Assembly: GCF_003248505.1 (NCBI RefSeq) | Contig: NZ_QFOA01000117.1 | Span: 1 to 6,614 of the forward strand | DNA from: Sphingobium sp. | GTDB lineage: Bacteria; Pseudomonadota; Alphaproteobacteria; Sphingomonadales; Sphingomonadaceae | DNA: 6,614 nucleotides | Reading direction: 5' to 3' | Shown: in pieces, positions 1-5,418 of the stretch | Layout of the letters: every line of letters starts with the position of its first letter | How positions within the stretch are numbered: the first letter of the stretch is position 1 | The notes under the pieces: model-generated | Database searches by the model: none | The model's input: only the letters and a program-made list of their open reading frames with translations | What the model was told of the DNA's origin: nothing | Program-made: the position numbers and the translations under genes

Positions 1-99
1 GCACGCAGCGCAAGGCCATCTTCAACAAACCAACATCATATCCGAAAAGGGGTCCCTCTTCGACGCCGATCGGGGGTCCCTTTTGAACGCCGTTTGACA
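1..99. mobile_element. Probable terminus of an IS21-family-like element (partial)
   Basis: This stretch has no convincing gene but carries two near-identical 20-base blocks (49-68 and 73-92, 17 of 20 bases the same) followed by GTTTGACA ending at 99. Read from the minus strand it begins TGTCAAACGG and then has the two repeats in a row. IS21-family elements are known for TG...CA ends and several internal repeats near each terminus, so I infer that an IS21-type element lies to the left and ends near 99. No istA or istB protein can be recognised in the bases available. Alternatively, the TGAAC at 84-88 could be read as the left end of the adjacent IS3 element, but it matches that element's right repeat poorly beyond those five bases. 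Confidence 0.5.
49..92. repeat. Two tandem 20-base repeats with 24-base period
   Basis: Each unit begins GGGGTCCCT and ends ACGCCG. Unit one is 49-68 and unit two is 73-92; they differ at three positions and are separated by four bases. The arrangement resembles the multiple transposase-binding repeats found at IS21-family ends. The repeat is directly visible; the binding role is inference. Confidence 0.75.
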
Positions 100-125
100 C
101 CAACTCCTGAGAAGGTGGAGCCTGT

Positions 126-452
126 ATGAGCAAGACGACGAACAAGTTTGCGCCGGAGGTCCGCGAGCGCGCGGTGCGGATGGTATTCGACCACGAGCGG
201 GATCACCCGTCCCGATGGGCGGCGGTGGTTTCGATCTCGGAGAAGGTCGGCTGCTCGGCCTACACGCTGCATGAGTGGGTGAAGAAGGCCGAGGTCGACA
301 GTGGCAAGCGCGCCGGCGTCCCGACCGAAGTCGCCGATAAGGTGAAGGCGCTGGAGCGCGAGGTCCGTGAGTTGCGGCAGGCCAACGAGATTCTGCGCAA
401 GGCGTCGGCATATTTTGCCCAGGCGGAGCTCGACCGCCCGTTCCGGCGATGA
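126..452 (+). CDS. IS3-family transposase OrfA (helix-turn-helix protein)
   Basis: This 108-residue protein is the DNA-binding subunit of an IS3-family transposase, which recognises the element ends. Residues about 8-55 form the helix-turn-helix of the HTH_Tnp_1 type (family PF01527), including ERAVRMVFDH and YTLHEWVKKAE. Residues about 68-92 form a leucine-zipper-like coiled coil (KALEREVRELRQANEILRKA) used for multimerisation in this family. The ATG at 126 is preceded by AGGTGGAG at 113-120, a good ribosome site. The stop overlaps the orfB start in an ATGA junction. Length and composition are normal for the family, and I see no damage in the reading frame. Confidence 0.93.
   Translation: MSKTTNKFAPEVRERAVRMVFDHERDHPSRWAAVVSISEKVGCSAYTLHEWVKKAEVDSGKRAGVPTEVADKVKALEREVRELRQANEILRKASAYFAQAELDRPFRR
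411..452 (+). other. Candidate -1 frameshift or coupling region between orfA and orfB
   Basis: OrfA reads TAT TTT GCC at 411-419. A one-base backward slip on the TTTT run (413-416) would place ribosomes in the orfB frame, which is open from there through the ATG at 449. There is no A6G heptamer. The ATGA overlap at 449-452 is an alternative coupling site. Frameshifting is well established for IS3 elements; the exact slip site here is inference. Confidence 0.35.
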
Positions 453-1354
453 TCGCCTTCATTGATGATCACCGCGATGCCTATGGGGTCGAGCCGATCT
501 GCCGCGTTCTGCCGATCGCCCCATCCACCTATCACGAGCGCGTCGCGCAGCGACAGGATCCGACACGCCTGTCGGCGCGGGCGCAGCGGGATGTCGCCCT
601 GAAGCCGGAGATCGCACGCGTGTTCGCCGAGAACTTCGCGGTCTACGGCGTGCGCAAGGTCTGGCGGCAGATGATGCGGGAAGGCTTTCCGGTCGCCCGC
701 TGTACGGTCGCGCGGTTGATGCGCGAGATGGGCTTGGCAGGCGTGATCCGGGGCAGGCCGGTGCGCACGACCGTCAGCGACAAGGCGGCGCCATGCCCGC
801 TCGATCACGTCAATCGCAGGTTCTACGCGCCAGCGCCTAACATGCTGTGGGTGTCGGACTTCACCTACGTCGCGACCTGGGCGGGGTTCGTCTACGTGGC
901 CTTCGTCATCGATACCTACGCAAGGCGGATCGTCGGCTGGCGGGCGAGCAGGACGGCGCATGCCAGCTTCGTCCTCGATGCCCTGGAACAAGCGCTTCAT
1001 GAGCGCCGGCCGGCCCATCGGGGCGGCCTCATCCACCATAGCGACCGCGGGTCGCAATACGTGTCCATCAAGTACACCGAGCGCCTCGCCGAAGCTGGGA
1101 TCGAGCCGTCGGTCGGTAGCGTCGGAGACAGCTACGACAACGCTTTGGCCGAGACGATCAACGGCCTCTACAAGGCCGAGGTGATCCACAGGCGTGGACC
1201 GTGGCGCAGCTTCGAAGCCGTCGAATATGCCACGCTCGAATGGGTCGACTGGTTCAACCATCGTCGGCTGCTGGAGCCCATCGGCAACATCCCGCCTGCC
1301 GAAGCCGAACAGCAATATTATGCTGCCGCGAACAACATCGATATGGCAGCGTGA
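449..1354 (+). CDS. IS3-family transposase OrfB (DDE catalytic subunit)
   Basis: This 301-residue protein carries the rve-type integrase core (RNase H fold) that cuts and joins DNA. The catalytic triad is complete: D137 in VSDFTYV, D199 in HHSDRGSQY, and E235 in NALAETINGLYK, with 35 residues between the second Asp and the Glu, as in the DD(35)E signature. An HTH_21-type segment precedes it (about residues 55-100, VYGVRKVWRQM). The frame is -1 relative to orfA, so in this family the active protein is usually an OrfAB fusion made by programmed frameshifting. The ATG at 449 overlaps the orfA stop and could also allow re-initiation. The frame is intact to 1354, so the enzyme may be functional and could act on related copies elsewhere. 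Confidence 0.94.
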   Translation: MIAFIDDHRDAYGVEPICRVLPIAPSTYHERVAQRQDPTRLSARAQRDVALKPEIARVFAENFAVYGVRKVWRQMMREGFPVARCTVARLMREMGLAGVIRGRPVRTTVSDKAAPCPLDHVNRRFYAPAPNMLWVSDFTYVATWAGFVYVAFVIDTYARRIVGWRASRTAHASFVLDALEQALHERRPAHRGGLIHHSDRGSQYVSIKYTERLAEAGIEPSVGSVGDSYDNALAETINGLYKAEVIHRRGPWRSFEAVEYATLEWVDWFNHRRLLEPIGNIPPAEAEQQYYAAANNIDMAA

Positions 1355-1368
1355 CTCACAACCCAACG

Positions 1369-1393
1369 CCTCCGGTAGACCCGGCGCGGTTCA
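1369..1393 (-). repeat. Right inverted repeat (IRR) of the IS3 element
   Basis: Read inward on the minus strand the terminus begins TGAACCGCGCCGGGT, the standard TGAACC-type end of many IS3-family elements, starting 15 bases after the orfB stop. The outer T at 1393 marks the junction with dehydrogenase coding sequence. Target-site duplication cannot be tested because the opposite end of the IS is absent. Confidence 0.75.
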
Positions 1394-1836
1394 AGTGATC
1401 CAAGAGAGCTCGAAAGGTTGACGATCCGGCCCGCGGGAGCCTGCTTGACCAGAGGGAGCATCGCCTTCGTCACAGCATGCGTGCCGATGAAGTTCGTTTC
1501 CATGATCCTTCGCAGTGCGCTGGTGCTGGCGACGCTGGGCACTCCATCTTCCGGATCGGTGATGCCCGCATTGTTGACGAGGATGTCGAGCTTCCCAAAG
1601 TCCCGCTCGATCGTCCGGGCGGCTTCCAGGATGCTTTGCTCGTCGTTCAGATCCAATGGGATGTCCCGAGCGTCGATCCCCAATTGGCGAAGCTCAATTG
1701 CGGCCGCTTCGCCACGATCCGCATTTCGCGCCCCGACTAGCACTGTGATCCCTGCCTGGCCAAGCTGTCGTGCAATCTCGTGACCTATGCCCTTGTTGGC
1801 TCCGGTTACGAGGGCAACGCGTCCATCTGTAGTCAT
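1394..1836 (-). pseudogene. Short-chain dehydrogenase/reductase, 3' part removed by IS insertion
   Basis: The remaining 147 codons encode the N-terminal part of a classical NAD(P)-dependent SDR (Rossmann fold; PF00106 or PF13561 type). Visible motifs are TGANKGIG at residues 11-18 (cofactor binding), NNAG at 88-91, catalytic-tetrad Asn N115, and the NLSSS segment at 140-144 holding the catalytic Ser. The IS3 element then interrupts codon 148, and the YxxxK catalytic pair is absent, so no activity is expected. The frame stays open for 25 more IS-encoded codons to a stop at 1318, giving a chimeric protein of about 172 residues. The start at 1836 is supported by AGGAAA seven bases upstream; an ATG at 1875 lacks this support and adds 13 residues not typical of SDRs. 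The gene is divergent from a TetR regulator that probably controlled it. The substrate cannot be told. Confidence 0.9.
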
Positions 1837-1853
1837 CTTGCTTTCCTGTCGTT

Positions 1854-1883
1854 TTGAAAGTCCAACTGCGAACAATGTATGGA
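1854..1883 (+). promoter_or_regulatory. Possible promoter/operator region between SDR and TetR genes
   Basis: The 73-base divergent gap (1837-1909) contains TTGAAA (1854-1859) and TATGGA (1878-1883) with 18 bases between, a weak sigma-70-like pair oriented toward the TetR gene. TCCA (1861-1864) and TGGA (1880-1883) are mirror images that could be the outer half-sites of an operator, but the arms match for only four bases. Divergent TetR/SDR pairs usually share such an operator; the sequence support here is slight. Confidence 0.25.
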
Positions 1884-1909
1884 CCCCCCAGCCGATTTTG
1901 GATTCGCTT

Positions 1910-2560
1910 ATGAATGCCGAGACGCCCCGTCATTTGATCCCCCGGAAAACGCCGCGTCAGGCGCGTTCGGAAGTGACCAGGGATGCCATTCTCGAGGCGG
2001 CGGTTCACATTCTGCTTGACGGTGGGATGCAGCGGCTGACGACGAAGCGCGTCGCCGACAGGGCAGGCGTCTCGGTTGGATCCCTCTACCAGTATTTCCA
2101 GAACAAGCGTGCGCTGGTCTACGCGGTGAACGGGCATTACCTGGACTGTGTGGCGGTCGCCGTCGAGGCGGCGTGCGATCGGCACCAGGGTGCATCGCTG
2201 GAGCAGATGGTCGACGGGCTCGTCGATGCTTACTCGTGTGCGAAGCTCGAAAATCCCGAGATCACGCGGGCGCTGTATCGTTCAGTGGCTGAGCTGGACA
2301 TCCAGAGCCAGGTCGATGCTTTCAGCAAGCGGGTCGATACAGCGTCTCGAAGCATGTTGGAAAGTGCGCCTGGCGCCAGCTTCGACGACATCGAACTGAT
2401 CAACACCACACTACTATCAGCGATATTCGGGACGATCCGGAATGCATTCGACCGGGGTCTGGGCCCTGAGGACGCTGCCGCCGTCCATCGCCAACTCTCA
2501 AAGATGTGTCTTGCCTACTTGAAGTCGGTGATGCGGCAGCAAAATGGCGCCGGCGCCTAG
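1910..2560 (+). CDS. TetR/AcrR-family transcriptional regulator
   Basis: A 216-residue repressor-type protein. Residues about 20-66 form the TetR N-terminal helix-turn-helix (PF00440): RDAILEAAVHILLDGG, then LTTKRVADRAGVSVGSLYQYF, with the family-typical SLYQYFxNK turn before helix four. The remainder is an all-helical ligand-binding and dimer domain with no recognisable ligand. I chose the ATG at 1910 because the product then has normal TetR length; an open frame runs back to 1787 but would cover the SDR start region with non-TetR sequence. Its ribosome site is weak. It is divergent from the disrupted SDR gene and probably regulated it and itself. The last codons (NGAGA, stop) lie inside a strong GC hairpin shared with the convergent BON gene. 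The regulator appears intact although its probable target is broken. Confidence 0.9.
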   Translation: MNAETPRHLIPRKTPRQARSEVTRDAILEAAVHILLDGGMQRLTTKRVADRAGVSVGSLYQYFQNKRALVYAVNGHYLDCVAVAVEAACDRHQGASLEQMVDGLVDAYSCAKLENPEITRALYRSVAELDIQSQVDAFSKRVDTASRSMLESAPGASFDDIELINTTLLSAIFGTIRNAFDRGLGPEDAAAVHRQLSKMCLAYLKSVMRQQNGAGA

Positions 2561-2570
2561 CGCCGGCGCC
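2541..2570 (-). terminator. Intrinsic terminator of the BON-domain gene, overlapping the TetR 3' end
   Basis: GGCGCCGGCGC (2546-2556) and GCGCCGGCGCC (2560-2570) are perfect 11-base complementary arms around a three-base CTA loop. On the minus strand the stem is followed by one A and then TTTT (2544-2541), as in an intrinsic terminator, seven bases after the BON stop codon. The plus-strand side has no T tract, so it is a good terminator only for the minus-strand gene. The TetR stop codon TAG (2558-2560) lies at the loop and first stem base. Confidence 0.75.
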
Positions 2571-2577
2571 GTCAGCA

Positions 2578-3255
2578 TCACGGATCGATGGTGATCTTGT
2601 TCTCGACACTGGTCACGCCGGGGGCCGCCCAAGCGGAACGTTCCGCCTCCTGACGTTCGGCCCACGTCCGCACCGTGCCCTTGAGGATGACCTTGCCACC
2701 TTCGGTGGAAACGGAGATCTTCTGGGCGTCGATCTGGGCGCTTCGGACGAGCGCCGTCTCGATCTTGTGCTTCACCTCCGTTGCGTCGGCCTTCGGCTTG
2801 ATGCGAATGAGGTTGATGACGCCCTTGACCCCAGGGAGCGACCGGACGGCGCGTGCCGCCCATTCCTTCTGGTAGTTCCACTCGACCTCGCCTTCGAGTG
2901 TGATGTTGCCATTCTTCACAGTCGCTTTGATCGCCTCGGCCGACGAGGGGAGTTCGCGCTTGATCGCCTTGACGGCATCTTCGGCGATCTCCGGATCGAG
3001 GCGGTTGTTACCGGGCCGGACGTCGATATCGTTGGCGACGGCTCGGACACCGGCGACGCGCTTCGCGGCACGCTCGGCATAGTATGCGTCCATATAGCTG
3101 TTCGTGATGCCAGTAAGGGTGACGACCCCATCCTTCACCTTCACGGAGATCTTGTCGTCATGGACGATCGTCGGGTCGAACTTGATTTCGTCCTCGACGT
3201 CATCCTGGATCTTGTCGTCGGTGCGCGACTTCGAATCGAACTTGAAGATAGACAT
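2578..3255 (-). CDS. Three-BON-domain protein (OsmY-like domains, no signal peptide)
   Basis: A 225-residue protein built of three BON domains (PF04972), at about residues 13-80, 88-153 and 159-225. Each contains the conserved beta-hairpin with glycine: DGVVTLTGI, NGNITLEGE and GGKVILKGT. Each ends with a PGV/AGV-type turn and a final strand (GVRAVANDIDV, GVKGVINLIRI, GVTSVENKITI). BON domains are thought to bind phospholipid or stabilise envelopes under osmotic stress, as in periplasmic OsmY. This protein begins MSIFKFDSKS with no hydrophobic segment, so cytoplasmic location is likely. The start at 3255 is supported by AAGGA eight bases upstream on the minus strand; an upstream ATG at 3318 would add 21 basic residues without a domain. 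It is convergent with TetR and divergent from a receiver gene across 217 bases. Confidence 0.92.
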   Translation of the reverse strand: MSIFKFDSKSRTDDKIQDDVEDEIKFDPTIVHDDKISVKVKDGVVTLTGITNSYMDAYYAERAAKRVAGVRAVANDIDVRPGNNRLDPEIAEDAVKAIKRELPSSAEAIKATVKNGNITLEGEVEWNYQKEWAARAVRSLPGVKGVINLIRIKPKADATEVKHKIETALVRSAQIDAQKISVSTEGGKVILKGTVRTWAERQEAERSAWAAPGVTSVENKITIDP

Positions 3256-3342
3256 GCTTCCGGTCCTTCCGTGCTTGCCGAGCCGAGCTCGGTGTTGAGC
3301 CTCCCGCACGGGGGACAATCATCAAGGACCAGCTGCATCTCG

Positions 3343-3385
3343 CTGATCCAGATCAGCCTTGTCGAACTCTGCTGATGATCGTCAG
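3343..3385. promoter_or_regulatory. Paired 14-base palindromes, candidate operator sites
   Basis: The divergent gap 3256-3472 between the BON gene and the receiver gene contains CTGATCCAGATCAG (3343-3356, perfect six-base arms) and CTGATGATCGTCAG (3372-3385, 12 of 14 positions symmetric). Both fit CTGAT-N4-RTCAG, and their centres are 29 bases apart. This looks like two binding sites for a dimeric regulator, placed where they could act on both genes. The same gap also holds a perfect palindrome CCGAGCTCGG (3283-3292) and a small stem CCCG-CA-CGGG (3303-3312), both nearer the BON start. No regulator can be named. No convincing promoter is visible for either gene. Confidence 0.45.
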
Positions 3386-3472
3386 TAAAGTTCCAGCCAG
3401 GACATCGAAAAGAATATCTGGCAGGGTTAGAAAACTAGCGAAACGAAGCGGCAAAACGCGAGTTGTCGGTGA

Positions 3473-3880
3473 ATGAACACTTCTACCTCGCCTTACGCTC
3501 TCGTCGTCGACGATGATCCGATGATCCTGATGCATGCCTGCGACATCTTGGAGGAGGCTGGCTTTCGCTTCTACGAGGCCGGGACAGGTGCTGAGGCAAT
3601 CGAAGTCCTCGAGCGTCACGGCGATAGTGTCACTCTCCTCTTCTCGGATGTCGAGATGCCTGGCGAGATGAACGGCTTCGCATTGGCGCGCCATGTCGAC
3701 GCCCACTGGCCGCACATCGAAATCGTCATTTCGAGCGGCCGGATCAACCCATCGCCGGAGGACATGCCCGAGAAGGCGACGTTTATTGGGAAGCCTTTCG
3801 ACAGCCAGACTGTGCATTCCCATCTTGCGATGAAGCTACCCGATGGAAAGAAGCCCGAGCAGTTGAGGCAAGCGGTTTAG
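3473..3880 (+). CDS. Single-domain response regulator receiver (CheY-like)
   Basis: A 135-residue stand-alone receiver domain (PF00072) with no output domain. The acidic pocket is D13-D15 (VVDDDP), the phospho-acceptor is D59 in LLFSDVEMPG, the switch Ser is S88 in VISSGR, and the conserved Lys is K107 in FIGKPF. All residues needed for phosphorylation are present. The SSGR and KPF features recall alphaproteobacterial receivers of the FAT GUY type, some of which act in general stress or phosphorelay signalling; that assignment is inference. The start is tightly fixed: a TGA stop (3470-3472) directly precedes the ATG at 3473. The ribosome site is poor (GGTGA against the start). No histidine kinase is in the window, so the partner is elsewhere. 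The deaminase gene follows 52 bases downstream on the same strand. Confidence 0.93.
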   Translation: MNTSTSPYALVVDDDPMILMHACDILEEAGFRFYEAGTGAEAIEVLERHGDSVTLLFSDVEMPGEMNGFALARHVDAHWPHIEIVISSGRINPSPEDMPEKATFIGKPFDSQTVHSHLAMKLPDGKKPEQLRQAV

Positions 3881-3919
3881 CTGCGGGCCGCCGGTTCGAG
3901 TAAAAATAAACGAATAAAT

Positions 3920-3925
3920 GGGGAG
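3920..3925 (+). promoter_or_regulatory. Ribosome binding site supporting a TTG start of the deaminase
   Basis: GGGGAG at 3920-3925 lies seven bases before an in-frame TTG at 3933. The competing ATG at 3918 overlaps this motif and is itself preceded only by AT-rich sequence (TAAAAATAAACGAATAA), with no purine-rich site. Confidence 0.55.
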
Positions 3926-3932
3926 AGGTCTG

Positions 3933-4433
3933 TTGAGCGCGTTTAACGCCGAGGACGAGAAGTGGATGAGGGTGGCGCTCAAGGTCGCCCGTTCGAAGGG
4001 TGCGCACCCGTCGGACTCCCCCCTCGGCAGCGTCATCGTTCTTGACGGTCGTGTCGTGGGGGAGGAGCCCAACCAGACCGAGGAGCTACCGGACGCAACT
4101 GCTCATGCTGAGATGATGGCCATCCGCCGGGCCTGCGAAAGCGAAGGGTCCATGGAGCTGCGAGGGGCCACACTCTATTCGACCCTCCAGCCTTGCGGCA
4201 TGTGCACGATGGCTTCGATATGGTCGAAGGTCGGTCGTGTCGTCTACGGTGCCGGTCGAGAAGATGTGCATCAGATGTATTTCGAGGACCGGCACGTCGA
4301 CACACTGACCTTCATTGCCGACGCCTACCGTGACGACATCGTGATCGAGGGCGGCTGTCTGCGTGAGGAATGTGCCAAGCTCTATTACGGGCCAGACGAT
4401 GATGTGCCGTTGGAGGAGCAGGGCAATCTCTAG
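3933..4433 (+). CDS. Zinc-dependent nucleoside/CMP-type deaminase (TadA/GuaD-like)
   Basis: A 166-residue member of the cytidine/deoxycytidylate deaminase superfamily (PF00383), which removes an amino group from a base, nucleoside or nucleotide using a zinc-bound water. Residues from the TTG start: zinc ligand H58 and proton-shuttling E60 in TAHAEMMAIRRA, and zinc ligands C88 and C91 in LQPCGMC. SPLGSVIVLDG near residue 30 is the usual first strand pair. The sequence after the zinc site (SIWSKVGRVVYGA) fits the TadA/guanine deaminase branch, but TadA is usually a separate housekeeping gene and this one has a longer C-terminal part (EGGCLREECAKLYYG). The substrate is therefore unknown. I prefer TTG 3933 over ATG 3918 because of the ribosome site; the ATG would add five residues. 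The 3' end overlaps the channel gene by 35 bases in a different frame, suggesting one operon. Confidence 0.88.
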   Translation: MSAFNAEDEKWMRVALKVARSKGAHPSDSPLGSVIVLDGRVVGEEPNQTEELPDATAHAEMMAIRRACESEGSMELRGATLYSTLQPCGMCTMASIWSKVGRVVYGAGREDVHQMYFEDRHVDTLTFIADAYRDDIVIEGGCLREECAKLYYGPDDDVPLEEQGNL

Positions 4434-5337
4434 CGACCGAGAAACCAGACGCGGGTCGAACGACAGTCCCTCGGCGATTGCGGAGGACGAGAATTCGGAG
4501 TCTGACGCCGATCTAACGCCCGAAGAGGCCCGAGGGGTTGAGGTTCGTAGCGCGGGGTCGACGCGGGTAGTCCACGAGGTCGTCCGGCTGCAGGGCGAGG
4601 AGGAATTGGACCGGCCGGCGCTTGCCCTGTTGCTATCCGCCTTCGCGGCGGGACTAGCCATCAATCTCTCTTTAATGTCCGAACTCTTCCTGCGAAGCCA
4701 CCTGCCTGACGCTCGATGGGCGCCGCTTGTCTACCTTCTGGGATATCCGGTCGGCTATCTGATCGTAATCCTTGGACGACTCCAGTTGTTCACCGAGAGC
4801 ACGATTACCGCTGTGCTGCCCGTAGCGGCGAAACCCCGGATGACGAACCTCGCGAAACTGGGTCGCCTGTGGGTTTGCGTGCTTGCTGCCAATCTTGCTG
4901 GTGTATTCCTAGTGAGTAGCCTCATGGCGGGGGAGGTCATTCTTTCTGAGGCGCAGCGCACCTTCGCAGTCGACATACTCGGGAAGCTAGAAGTTCAGAC
5001 CGCCGCAAAGACCCTGACGCTTGGTATCCCGGCCGGCTTCATCATGGCTGCGATCGCGTGGATCCTTCCAAACTCGCGCGGAAGCGAGTTCTGGATCATC
5101 TGCACGCTCACATACATCATCGGGCTGGGCAACTTCAGTCATGTGGTGACCGGCTCCTCGCAGGTGAGCTTTCTTTGGATGAGTGGGCGGATGACGTTCC
5201 TCGAGATGGTGCTCAAGTTCATCCTCCCCGCACTCGCCGGCAACATCATAGGTGGCACCGGGCTATTTGCGGTTCTGGCTCATGGCCAGCTGCGGGTGGA
5301 CGATCTCGGCGAGGCGAGTGACGAGGCGAGCCAATGA
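4399..5337 (+). CDS. Formate/nitrite transporter family channel (YfdC-like)
   Basis: A 312-residue inner-membrane protein of the FNT family (PF01226), pentameric channels for small monovalent anions such as formate or nitrite. Six hydrophobic segments are seen at about residues 73-97, 108-131, 155-178, 206-224, 231-253 and 271-294. The GRLQLFTESTITAVLPV stretch after segment two and LGNFSHVVTGS at segment five, with the central pore His, match the YfdC subgroup, whose substrate is unsettled. An acidic cytoplasmic N-terminus of about 70 residues includes LTPEEARGVEVRS and VVHEVVRLQGEEE, as in relatives. No ATG, GTG or TTG occurs in frame between 4402 and 4606, and a start at 4606 would drop the conserved segment, so translation must begin inside the deaminase gene (4363, 4399 or 4402). 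None has a good ribosome site, which fits coupling to the upstream gene. Confidence 0.88.
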   Translation: MMCRWRSRAISSDRETRRGSNDSPSAIAEDENSESDADLTPEEARGVEVRSAGSTRVVHEVVRLQGEEELDRPALALLLSAFAAGLAINLSLMSELFLRSHLPDARWAPLVYLLGYPVGYLIVILGRLQLFTESTITAVLPVAAKPRMTNLAKLGRLWVCVLAANLAGVFLVSSLMAGEVILSEAQRTFAVDILGKLEVQTAAKTLTLGIPAGFIMAAIAWILPNSRGSEFWIICTLTYIIGLGNFSHVVTGSSQVSFLWMSGRMTFLEMVLKFILPALAGNIIGGTGLFAVLAHGQLRVDDLGEASDEASQ

Positions 5338-5418
5338 TCCGAGCCCTGTTTGTTCCCGATCCTTGGCCTGCCTTAGAAAGGAAGCCGACAAAGTCTCGCT
5401 TTGGAAGAGGTGCCCACG

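Larger units (their letters stand above)
100..1393 (+). mobile_element. IS3-family insertion sequence, left inverted repeat apparently lost
   Basis: The element holds orfA and orfB in the overlapping -1 arrangement typical of the IS3 family, plus a right terminus ending in GCGCGGTTCA at 1393, which reads TGAACCGCGC inward. The body is 1294 bases, close to the usual 1.2-1.5 kb. Between 100 and the orfA start there is only a short leader (ACTCCTGAGAAGG and an AGGTGGAG ribosome site). No good copy of the right repeat is found, so about 20-25 bases of left end appear to be missing where the IS21-like terminus abuts. The right end sits inside a dehydrogenase gene. Without its left end, the copy is probably unable to move unless a partner end is supplied. 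The exact left boundary is uncertain. Confidence 0.8.

Noticed and set aside
84..107. TGAACGCCGTTTGACACCAA as the left inverted repeat of the IS3 element
   Set aside because: Only the first five bases match the right repeat (TGAACCGCGCCGGG); the segment is better explained as part of the second 20-base repeat of the IS21-like end.
260..1366. A 368-codon open frame on the minus strand opposite the IS3 transposase
   Set aside because: It lies antisense to orfA and orfB, which have clear HTH and DD(35)E motifs. Its product is rich in Arg, Asp and Pro with no recognisable domain, as expected of a shadow frame in GC-rich DNA.
2635..2659. GGAAC followed by CGTT, resembling the alphaproteobacterial EcfG stress-sigma promoter
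   Set aside because: The spacing is 14 bases instead of 16-17 and it lies inside the BON coding sequence. I found no correctly spaced GGAAC/CGTT pair in any intergenic gap; the GTTCC at 3390-3394 has no CGTT partner.
2506..3375. A 289-codon plus-strand open frame opposite the BON gene
   Set aside because: It spans the terminator hairpin and the divergent control region and mirrors the BON coding frame; no domain is visible and there is no plausible ribosome site.
4086..4664. A 192-codon minus-strand open frame across the deaminase/channel junction
   Set aside because: It is antisense to two genes with clear families and shows low-complexity Ser/Arg-rich sequence only.
5338..5418. Gap between the channel and AsmA genes checked for a terminator or promoter
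   Set aside because: No stem with a T tract and no convincing promoter hexamers; only the AsmA ribosome site is supported.
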